NCBI GenBank assembly: GCA_017616015.1 | Contig: JAFZYY010000006.1 | Location: forward strand, 62,001-126,000 | Direction of reading: 5' to 3' | DNA length: 64,000 nt | DNA from: Alphaproteobacteria bacterium | Lineage (GTDB): Bacteria > Pseudomonadota > Alphaproteobacteria > CAAGCB01 > CAG-977 | In this document: piece after piece, positions 55,397-62,557 of the stretch | Numbering within the stretch: the first letter of the stretch is position 1 | Layout of the letters: each line of letters opens with the position of its first letter | The notes under the pieces: model-generated | What the model was told of the DNA's origin: nothing | Database searches by the model: none | Seen by the model: only the letters and a program-made list of their open reading frames with translations | Translations under genes and position numbers: made by a program

Positions 55397-55425
55397 TCTC
55401 TAGTGTAGCCATAAAATTATGGCAA
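55397..55425 (-). promoter_or_regulatory. Promoter of the exported-protein operon
   Basis: Reverse strand TTGCCA, 17-nt spacer, TAGAGA, about 40 nt before the VirB5-like start. It lies between the virB4 terminator and that gene, so these five genes are a separate transcript. Confidence 0.5.
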
Positions 55426-55455
55426 AACAATGGTTTTTATTGTGGCAAATATGAC

Positions 55456-55491
55456 AAAAAAAAGACAAAGCCTCGACTTTGTCTTTTTTTG
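55456..55491 (-). terminator. Terminator after virB4-like gene
   Basis: Perfect stem aaaaaaagacaaag / ctttgtcttttttt with loop cctcga, starting 3 nt after the virB4 stop. Confidence 0.85.
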
Positions 55492-55493
55492 TT

Positions 55494-57917
55494 CTATGCC
55501 ACTTCCAGATATTTTTCGACGAAACCTTCCGGACCGTATTCTTTCATTAATTGCTCGGCCAGCAAAACGTGCTTCCGCCCGGAAGAATACAGTTTCAGGA
55601 ATGGCCCCAGACCGCCTAAGTTAACGTCCAGAATAACGGATTCTCCGACAGCCGGACGAGCAACCAAAATTGCATACTTCAAATCTTTGAACGAACGCCC
55701 GAAAACAAAATCGCGTTCATGCGGCGTCAATCGCCAGTTTTCATAGTCTTCTTCCATTCCCTGCGGGTTGCGGAAGAAAATCACAGTCTGACATTGACCG
55801 CGGATCACTTCGCCCATGCCCAAAGAGTCGACAATGTTCGGTTGTTGGAAAGCACACAGATAAGCCTGACGTTTTTTACGTCCTTCCTGCAAACCGATAA
55901 CGAATTGATCGCGGAACATCGGGTGTTTCAACATAGGCGCCGTTTCATCGATCATAATCAGGCTGGGATCGCCCGTATCGCCGGAAACGCTGTGAATACG
56001 TTGCATAATATAGCTGATGACCGCCGGAGCCAGAATTTCATCTTCAAAAATATGCGTAAAGTCAAATGCGATAAATTTGGCCGTCATATCCAATGTATCA
56101 TTCGGAGAGTTAAAGATCAGCCCGTATTGCTGATCGTTCACCCACCGGAATAATTCGCGCCGCATAACACCCGTCGGCGAAAAACAGCTCTTATGCAAAT
56201 TTTTCAACGTTCTTTCTTCCGGTTTCAGGTAATCAAACGCCGTTGTCACCGCACGCGCGATTTCCTTTTCGGAAACAGCGTCATCGGCCATCGTAATCGC
56301 TTTCAGCCAACGACGCAAAAACGCCCTGTTTTCCGGTGTATCTCTACAGGAGAAAGGATTCATGGCTGTTGAATCTTTATCGCCGTCAAAGTTAACGTAA
56401 GCGCCTTGAATCGCGCGGCAGAACACTTCCACACCTCTGTGGCGGTCAAAGAAATATACGCGCAAATCGTTGTGGCGCATAGCCTGCCCCGCCAAAAACG
56501 CCAGCAATGTCGTTTTACCTTGACCGGTAGACCCCAGCAAAATACAGTGTGCCACCGCGTTTGCCGCCGCCGTCACATGGAACTGCCAACGATAAGCCGT
56601 CCCGCTGATCGTTCTGAAAATAGTAATGGGTCCGGGACCCCAGTCACTGCTGGCATTGCCTTCCGGAGCTTTTTCCAGGTTAATCGCCGTCGCCACCGCG
56701 CGCGATAAATAGGAATATGTTCTGGGATAAACGTCGTATGTCGGAAACTGTGCGAAAAATGAAGCCTGAGCAACCCAACCTTCGCGGACGGGCGTAACAC
56801 CATATAAACGGCAAAGGCGTTCAACCTCCATCTGCCCGAATTCTATTTCCTCTTTTGACATGCCGAAAATGAACAATGTCATCGAATAATGGCATAACGT
56901 CTGCGTATCGCTGTCCGTCGAATCGATCAATTCCAACGCTTCGTCATACTGACCGAGAGTCGATGCTGAAAATGTCGTAACGCGAGCCATTCTTTTTTGT
57001 TGCATCAATACGGCCACCGCCGTGATTTTAGGAATCGGCGTTATAGTATGCAACAAATTGACTTCGACATCGATCGACAACAAATCGGAAATCATTTGTT
57101 CGTCAATATAGTCGCCGGGACTACGAATCCCCATAACAATGCAGAAAAGCTCTTCTTCTCCGCGAAAGAAACGAATCAGTCCTTCATCGCCTGTAAAATG
57201 AATGTAATCCGCCGTCAGCATTGATTTTAACTCTGCGCCTTCCATCTTGCCGACGCGGGGATGGGGTGTTGAAAGCGGACTGCACAAACGGGCAAAAAAC
57301 GTAAACGGACTGAGCTCCAAGTCGCTTTCTTTCGTTTCAAACAGCTGAGTCGGTTCATACATATCCAAAACTGCCGTCAATGCCTGTGCAGCCTGATTAA
57401 GATCCCGATCATGATTTTTGCGCTCTTTTACGGACAAAATAATATAATGTTTATTGCGATAAACACGACGGAGATTCTGCGCCCACTCTTCAGCAATAGC
57501 CCTCAAAATAGGATTTTCATGACGTACTTCGTCGCCCAGCGGTACCATTTCGCGAATCGTTAAAACGCGCACCGTAACATTCAAATCCGCCATTGAATCA
57601 ATAAAACTCTTGCGCGCTTCCAACATATTAGCGCGCAACTCCGGCTGAATCATGGCGACATCGGCGCCTTTAACCGCAAAAACGCGCACCAAGGATCCGT
57701 CATGGCACTCTATTGTCGTGCCGTCGTCCTTTAATCGCTCAAACGGCAGAAAGTCGCTGACCTGCGTTTCCTTCGGCTTAGGCAAAATAATTTCCCCTAA
57801 CCGAGTCGCCAACAGCCCCGCGAACGCCGCCGCAGAGACCATACCCAAAACGCTGACTAAGACCTCACCGGTTCCCAGGCTCTGAATAAAGATAGAAAAA
57901 ATACTTTCAGGGTGCAA
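55494..57917 (-). CDS. VirB4-like secretion ATPase
   Basis: 807 aa from a TTG at 57917, chosen because AAAGGA lies 7 nt upstream and overlap with the VirB3-like gene is 11 nt; an ATG at 57974 would overlap by 68 nt. An N-terminal membrane-proximal hydrophobic stretch (GEVLVSVLGMVSAAAFAGLL) is followed by the VirB4 N-domain and a C-terminal RecA-like motor with Walker A LLGSTGQGKTTLL, Walker B LIMIDETAP and a QQPNIVDS sensor. It powers assembly of pili and substrate transfer in type IV secretion. Length matches TrbE/VirB4 rather than the larger DotO. Confidence 0.9.
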   Translation of the reverse strand: MHPESIFSIFIQSLGTGEVLVSVLGMVSAAAFAGLLATRLGEIILPKPKETQVSDFLPFERLKDDGTTIECHDGSLVRVFAVKGADVAMIQPELRANMLEARKSFIDSMADLNVTVRVLTIREMVPLGDEVRHENPILRAIAEEWAQNLRRVYRNKHYIILSVKERKNHDRDLNQAAQALTAVLDMYEPTQLFETKESDLELSPFTFFARLCSPLSTPHPRVGKMEGAELKSMLTADYIHFTGDEGLIRFFRGEEELFCIVMGIRSPGDYIDEQMISDLLSIDVEVNLLHTITPIPKITAVAVLMQQKRMARVTTFSASTLGQYDEALELIDSTDSDTQTLCHYSMTLFIFGMSKEEIEFGQMEVERLCRLYGVTPVREGWVAQASFFAQFPTYDVYPRTYSYLSRAVATAINLEKAPEGNASSDWGPGPITIFRTISGTAYRWQFHVTAAANAVAHCILLGSTGQGKTTLLAFLAGQAMRHNDLRVYFFDRHRGVEVFCRAIQGAYVNFDGDKDSTAMNPFSCRDTPENRAFLRRWLKAITMADDAVSEKEIARAVTTAFDYLKPEERTLKNLHKSCFSPTGVMRRELFRWVNDQQYGLIFNSPNDTLDMTAKFIAFDFTHIFEDEILAPAVISYIMQRIHSVSGDTGDPSLIMIDETAPMLKHPMFRDQFVIGLQEGRKKRQAYLCAFQQPNIVDSLGMGEVIRGQCQTVIFFRNPQGMEEDYENWRLTPHERDFVFGRSFKDLKYAILVARPAVGESVILDVNLGGLGPFLKLYSSGRKHVLLAEQLMKEYGPEGFVEKYLEVA

Positions 57918-58200
57918 GTTTCGTTCCTTTACTCTTATACATACTGACCGATCCTTTTGCGGCCATAGGTCCATAAGTCTTTAACATCGTAGACAAATGC
58001 GGTTCCCGGGCACCGTAAATGATCAGAAAAACATGGGCGATCACAATCGGCGGAATAAAAATAATCGGGTTCATATTAAGAACCCCCATGCCTATAAACA
58101 TAAATGGAAACTGAACGGCTAAATTCATTGCCGCCGGCAAAAAAGGCGCCCAAAACATTTTAGGCGGCATGGCTATAGCTCTTAGAATCGGTTCGCGCAT
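57907..58200 (-). CDS. VirB3/TrbD-like inner-membrane protein
   Basis: 97 aa from the ATG at 58200 (MREPILRAIAMPPKMFWAPF); the open frame extends 74 codons further upstream through the terminator region but that is not credible. Two adjacent helices (AMNLAVQFPFMFIGMGVLNM, IIFIPPIVIAHVFLIIYG) and the pilin-proximal position match VirB3. It is coupled to virB4, whose start overlaps it. Confidence 0.82.
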   Translation of the reverse strand: MREPILRAIAMPPKMFWAPFLPAAMNLAVQFPFMFIGMGVLNMNPIIFIPPIVIAHVFLIIYGAREPHLSTMLKTYGPMAAKGSVSMYKSKGTKLAP

Positions 58201-58247
58201 TTTTTTTGTCCTCTGTTCTTTTTGTACCCTAACAAAAAAAAATAAAC

Positions 58248-58277
58248 AAATCCTTTCTTGATTATAAGAAAGGATTT
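58248..58277 (-). terminator. Second terminator-like hairpin between pilin and virB3-like genes
   Basis: Perfect 12-bp stem aaatcctttctt / aagaaaggattt with a 6-nt loop, followed in the direction of transcription by a T-rich run. Confidence 0.65.
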
Positions 58278-58291
58278 GAAATAAATACAAC

Positions 58292-58320
58292 AAAAAAGCC
58301 GCAACGAATTGCGGCTTTTT
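58292..58320 (-). terminator. First terminator after the pilin gene
   Basis: Perfect stem aaaaagccgcaa / ttgcggcttttt with loop cgaa, about 20 nt after the pilin stop. It would cap most transcripts after the pilin gene. Confidence 0.8.
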
Positions 58321-58339
58321 CGCTTTTGTTTTTTTCTGA

Positions 58340-58666
58340 TTACGACCCAGAGAGCGTATCGCCCAAGTTCTGGCTACCGACAGCGGAGTCACCCGTGAAG
58401 TATTCGACGATCTGTCCAGCAACGGCCAAGATAATCAAACCGATGGACAGAGAAGCGAACCATTTCCACTTCACAGCGCCGAAGATCGCGCCAACGGCCA
58501 AACCGACCAGACCGAAACCACCCAAAACGAAAACGAGTACTTTTACGTTTTTGAAGATATCGATACCTTTTTTCTTAATGGTCGAAAAAGCAGCGGTGCT
58601 CGCCGCAAAGCTTTCACCAGAAGTAGCCAACAACATAGCTACGGCTAAAAATAAAATCTTTTTCAT
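58340..58666 (-). CDS. VirB2/TrbC-like pilin
   Basis: 108 aa. A 21-residue signal peptide (LFLAVAMLLATSGESFA) is followed by ~20 polar residues and two membrane helices (VLVFVLGGFGLVGLAVGAIF and FASLSIGLIILAVAGQIV), the size and layout of VirB2/TrbC conjugative pilins. Strong AAGGAGAACAG ribosome site. It heads the virB2-virB3-virB4-like unit and has its own terminators, consistent with a high dose of pilin. Confidence 0.8.
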   Translation of the reverse strand: MKKILFLAVAMLLATSGESFAASTAAFSTIKKKGIDIFKNVKVLVFVLGGFGLVGLAVGAIFGAVKWKWFASLSIGLIILAVAGQIVEYFTGDSAVGSQNLGDTLSGS

Positions 58667-59409
58667 TTCTGTTCTCCTTGTTTAAGGTTAAATGCTCTTC
58701 ATGTTTTCAGAATATAAAAATCAACCCGAAGCATCAACATAAAAAATTCGAACAAAAAAAACATACAACATATTGATTTTTAATGCTTTTTTTGAAAAAT
58801 GACAGTTTGTTAAAAAAATGTCACGCTTTTGAAATATTTTATTTTTCATATTTTTCAGGGAAAAAAGGGCGATTTTCCTTACAGAATCCGGATTTTTTAA
58901 AATATCAGCCTTTAACAAACAGTCTTTTAAAAAAAGCTTTGCAAGAGAATTTTCGTAGCAAATCGCACCAAAAACATTTCCTGCAGGAACCGATTTCGCC
59001 TGTTTTGAGCTTTTGATACGGGCGATTTCCGTTCAGAAACGATTCTCGTACGCTTTTTTTCCTTTAAATGACTATGACATCTTTTCTCCCGGCTGATTAT
59101 TTGCGGGAATCTATTCCGGGAAATCTTTAAACGGATCTCTCTATATATAATATATAAAGTCTTTTAAGCGTTTGAACCGTTTAAATATAAAGAGCCTTTT
59201 TGCATTGAAAAAAACATCTCTCCGGCACACGAGATGCGGAAAGCGGTAATCCGCAAAAATCCCGTTTTTGAAAATTCCTATTTTTTTAGACACTTAAGAA
59301 GACGCGATGTTTGTTTATTTATAAGGACTCTTAAAATTTACCGATAGTTAACAACTTTTCGCGTAAACTTTGAAAAATATCTTTGGATTTTTAGATTAAG
59401 CATAAAGAA
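58667..59409. other. 743-bp AT-rich divergent intergenic region
   Basis: No credible gene. It separates the minus-strand pilin/ATPase set from the plus-strand OmpA-like/TcpQ/secretin set. Contents: a pilin promoter (58709-58737), dyads tgaca...tgtca near 58800, a hairpin pair near 59217-59262 (catctc / gagatg and gcgga / tccgc), and a TATAAT-rich run near 59142-59157. It is probably the shared control region. Confidence 0.6.
58709..58737 (-). promoter_or_regulatory. Promoter of the pilin gene
   Basis: Reverse strand TTGATG, 17-nt spacer, TATTCT, leaving a ~35-nt leader before the pilin start. Confidence 0.5.
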
Positions 59410-61704
59410 ATGACAGACATCTTAAACAATTTAAAGAATCAAAAAACGGAAAGTTCTTCTCCTAAACGGTATTCCATATCGGGAGGAACGGCCGTTTTCC
59501 TTATTTTTAATGTTATATTGATAATGGGATTCTGCAAATTTTCGTTTTATGTTCTGAAAAACCATCGCAGCCTGATAGAACGGGATTCGCTGGTAAAAAC
59601 ATATGTCGACGTTCAGCCTTATGCTTCCAAAAGAAAAGAAGCGCCCGCGTCTTTGGCGTTAAATATTAGGGACAAAACGGCTCCGGCGCCTTTTTTTGCC
59701 AAAACGGAAAAGACGGCGCAAATTGCGTTGCAAGAAACAGCGCCGTTGCCGGTTCTTGATCAACCGGTTCTTTCTGTCGATCTTCCGCGGACAGCGTCTC
59801 CCGTGTCTCGTCCGCCGGTGATTCGACCGACAGCGCAGGAAGCGGCCGTCCAAAATCCGAAACGACCGCCGGTAATCAAGAATGAAAAAGAAAACAATGT
59901 TCAGGCGGTAGCGCTTGATACGCTGATGGCCTCGGGATTAAATCTTTTAAACGAATCCGAAAAAACAATCGTCGCTTCCGAATTTTTATTGCAGGAAGAA
60001 ATATTGCCCGAACAAAAAAAGAGCATTGAAGAACCTAAAGTTTCCGAAAAACTTCCCGTTATGAAAGTGCCCGCGGCGATTCAAAAAAAGGAAACGGCTG
60101 AAAAGAAAAGCGATAAAAGAGAAACCCGATGGATTGATGTGGCCGAATTGCGGCGGCAATTAAGCGATTCCGCGGAATCGACCTCTTCAAAACAAGAAGA
60201 AATAAACCGGCAAAACGCGGCGTTACTGAATATGAATAATGCCAAACAAGTCGCCGCGATTGAAACAAACATCGTTTCTGACATTCAGCCCAAAAGTGAA
60301 ACGAAAAGCGTTCCCTCTTTCAATTTAGCGGAAAACGACAAACAGACCTCTGAAAAGCCGGCGGAAAAAGAACAACAAATCGTTCCACCGATTCAAACAG
60401 CCGTTGTCCAGGATATTCCTTTTGCAGGAACCGCTCAAGCGCCGGAAACAACTCAGAAAACAGCCGTCGTTCAAGACATTCCTTTTGCGGGAACAGCTCA
60501 AGCGCCGGAAACGTCTCAAAAAGTCGCTTCGTCCTCCTCTTCCCCAGAGCATATCGCTTTGGCGGGGAATTCGCCTAATTTATGGAAAGTGGCAAAAGTC
60601 AAAGGGAAAACCAAAAACGTTCCGTCTCAATCCAAAATAAAAGAAACGGAAACAGTAGCTGATATTCCTTCTCCTTCCGAAACAGCGGAAATTGCTCAAT
60701 CGGACGTCATTTATCGCAACGGCAGACCCGTTCAAAAACAGGAAGCGAAATCTCTGAACTGGATGGATCGGCAGGAAGCTGCCGTTTGGACAAGCATGTC
60801 TCAATCCGACGCACCGTCCGTTTGGTCTGCGGCGACAGAAACAAACGTAGCCTCTTCGGACAGAGCAAAAGCATTCAGAGTAGCCGAAGAGCAACCGGCC
60901 GAAAAAGGAAACATCATTAATTCGGCACCTGTGCGCGTTATCGGAGAAGAAGCCAAACCGGAACCGAAGAGCAAACCAATCCTGATGCCTTTGGGAAATG
61001 CGCCCCTTGCGGCATCAAACGCCACACTAGGCAATGTTTTCCAACCTCTGCCCGCGAATTCTCCTTCTCCGGCATCTTTTTCGCAAACGTCTTCTGACGA
61101 ACAACCCGCTATAGAACAAAAAGCTCCGGGACAAGACGGAATAATGAATAAATTATTTTCCTTCTTCGGAAAAAATGAAGGACAGGACGACAGTATGCCC
61201 AGCATCGGTTCCGGAACCCCTGTTCCGACGGAGCGGGAAGAACCGGAAGCCCCTAAGGTTGCTGTCGGCACTCCTCCGGCATTAAACGCACAAAAGCTTC
61301 CTGTTATGCAAAGCAGCGGAACAAATAAAAAAGAGAACGATAAAGAAAAACTAATCGTCCCGACCGAACTGCGTTTGACTTTTAAACCCAACAGCACGGA
61401 AATGTCTTCACAATCAATCAAATGGATTAAGGCCTTCGGACAGAAAGCAAAAAAAGACATTCAAAACGCTGTCGAAGTCCGAATGAGCAACACGGATCCC
61501 GTTCTGCAAAGCAAAAGATTCGCAATGATTCGCAACACCTTAATCGGAACGGGCTTGGAAGACATTCAAATTGTTCCGATCGCGACGGACAGAACGCCGC
61601 ATACCATCGTTCTGCGCATGATCGTCCTGCCGGAAGAAGGATATGCCGAATACACCACCGAACACAACGGCATCAAAGAGCGTATGTACTATAAACAGTG
61701 GTGA
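59410..61704 (+). CDS. Membrane-anchored, disordered protein with OmpA-like C-terminus
   Basis: 764 aa. A short cytoplasmic start, one membrane helix (about residues 27-52, AVFLIFNVILIMGFCKFSFYVL), then ~570 residues of Pro/Glu/Lys/Ser-rich disordered sequence and a C-terminal OmpA-like fold (about 645-750: LRLTFKPNSTEMSSQSI onward). A near-perfect tandem repeat AVVQDIPFAGTAQAPE occurs at residues 331-351 and 352-371. The layout, helix, long periplasm-spanning tether, peptidoglycan- or envelope-binding domain, fits a scaffold between the inner-membrane motor and the outer-membrane secretin. First gene of the plus-strand set. Confidence 0.8.
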   Translation: MTDILNNLKNQKTESSSPKRYSISGGTAVFLIFNVILIMGFCKFSFYVLKNHRSLIERDSLVKTYVDVQPYASKRKEAPASLALNIRDKTAPAPFFAKTEKTAQIALQETAPLPVLDQPVLSVDLPRTASPVSRPPVIRPTAQEAAVQNPKRPPVIKNEKENNVQAVALDTLMASGLNLLNESEKTIVASEFLLQEEILPEQKKSIEEPKVSEKLPVMKVPAAIQKKETAEKKSDKRETRWIDVAELRRQLSDSAESTSSKQEEINRQNAALLNMNNAKQVAAIETNIVSDIQPKSETKSVPSFNLAENDKQTSEKPAEKEQQIVPPIQTAVVQDIPFAGTAQAPETTQKTAVVQDIPFAGTAQAPETSQKVASSSSSPEHIALAGNSPNLWKVAKVKGKTKNVPSQSKIKETETVADIPSPSETAEIAQSDVIYRNGRPVQKQEAKSLNWMDRQEAAVWTSMSQSDAPSVWSAATETNVASSDRAKAFRVAEEQPAEKGNIINSAPVRVIGEEAKPEPKSKPILMPLGNAPLAASNATLGNVFQPLPANSPSPASFSQTSSDEQPAIEQKAPGQDGIMNKLFSFFGKNEGQDDSMPSIGSGTPVPTEREEPEAPKVAVGTPPALNAQKLPVMQSSGTNKKENDKEKLIVPTELRLTFKPNSTEMSSQSIKWIKAFGQKAKKDIQNAVEVRMSNTDPVLQSKRFAMIRNTLIGTGLEDIQIVPIATDRTPHTIVLRMIVLPEEGYAEYTTEHNGIKERMYYKQW
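60400..60522 (+). repeat. In-frame tandem repeat within the OmpA-like gene
   Basis: Two copies of a 63-nt (21-codon) unit at 60400-60462 and 60463-60522 (second 20 codons), differing at several third positions, so the duplication is not brand new. Confidence 0.8.
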
Positions 61705-61807
61705 TTTTCGTTATCAGATTGAAAAAAACCGGAAAATTTGCTATTTCTTTAAAAAAGTTTTTTAAAAAAACGCAATTAACGGAGATTGTCGTTTTTATAA
61801 AGGATTT

Positions 61808-61836
61808 TTTAAAGAATTTAATGCTTTAATTATAAT
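61808..61836 (+). promoter_or_regulatory. Promoter of the TcpQ-like gene
   Basis: TTTAAA, 17-nt spacer, perfect TATAAT (61831-61836), about 41 nt before the start codon. Confidence 0.5.
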
Positions 61837-61876
61837 CCTAAAGAAGCGTTTTGACTTTTACATTTGGAGATTGTTT

Positions 61877-62557
61877 ATGGCGTATCCATATAAAAAAATC
61901 AGTATAATCAGCCTTTTTACAGCTGTTTTTGTACTTAACGGATGCACTCAATTCATTGAAGACGATCAGGCATGGCCCGGTGTTTCGGCCGGCACGACAT
62001 CTGCAGCGCCCGAATTTACGGCGCCCGTCGGCGGCGGACAATTCGGACAAAGAACGCCGCCTGACGTATTGCAAAACACCTACGGATATCGTGGCGAAGA
62101 TCTGTCCGCGACAGCTCCAAGCTCCGGCGGAAGAGGTTTATACAGCTACGACAGCTCCAAAGAAACAAATTTGAACGCGAACACTTTAAACAACGCGCAA
62201 AGTCAGGCTCCCGCGCCGACAGTCGATTCAAGTTCGGCGACAGCAACGGAAACAGCCGCGTCTTCGGAAGAAACTTATGATCCGGCGGATCCCGTTGAAG
62301 ACTGGCTGGCGACGGAAGGCTCTTCCGTCCGTTCCCTTTTGACTGAATGGGGGGATAAAGCGGGCTGGCGCGTTATATGGAATACGGATCGCGAATATAT
62401 TCTGGAAGCCGGCGCCATGTTCCGCGGACGTTTTATGGACGTTTCTTCGGCATTAATTCGCTCTTTTGCCCGCGCCCGTCCAGCACCGTGGGGAACATTT
62501 TATAAAGGAAACCGCGTATTGTTAGTGACTACTCAGGAGGACGAAAATGCGGATTAA
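61877..62557 (+). CDS. Lipoprotein with TcpQ/PilL-like C-terminal domain
   Basis: 226 aa from the ATG at 61877 with GGAGA 7 nt upstream; a TTG two codons earlier lacks support. Lipobox VLNGC with Cys23 gives an outer-membrane lipoprotein. After ~120 Ser/Ala/Thr-rich disordered residues, the end (GSSVRSLLTEWGDKAGWRVI, FMDVSSALIRSFARA, GNRVLLVT) matches the TcpQ/PilL domain (PF10671-type) that docks secretins in type IVB pili. Overlaps the secretin gene by 11 nt. Confidence 0.82.
   Translation: MAYPYKKISIISLFTAVFVLNGCTQFIEDDQAWPGVSAGTTSAAPEFTAPVGGGQFGQRTPPDVLQNTYGYRGEDLSATAPSSGGRGLYSYDSSKETNLNANTLNNAQSQAPAPTVDSSSATATETAASSEETYDPADPVEDWLATEGSSVRSLLTEWGDKAGWRVIWNTDREYILEAGAMFRGRFMDVSSALIRSFARARPAPWGTFYKGNRVLLVTTQEDENAD

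Noticed and set aside
55494-57974. DotO/IcmB (Dot/Icm system) identity for the VirB4-like ATPase
   Set aside because: Length (807 aa) and VirB2/VirB3 neighbours fit VirB4/TrbE better, and no Dot/Icm proteins are adjacent in view.
58340-58422. Extension of the VirB3-like frame upstream to 58422
   Set aside because: The extra 74 codons run through two terminator hairpins and the pilin 3' end; the ATG at 58200 gives a normal VirB3 N-terminus.
58783-59016. 77-aa frame in the divergent intergenic region
   Set aside because: No ribosome site, biased toward Phe/Lys from AT-rich DNA, and no resemblance to any protein; a minus-strand frame (58721-58918) has the same problems.
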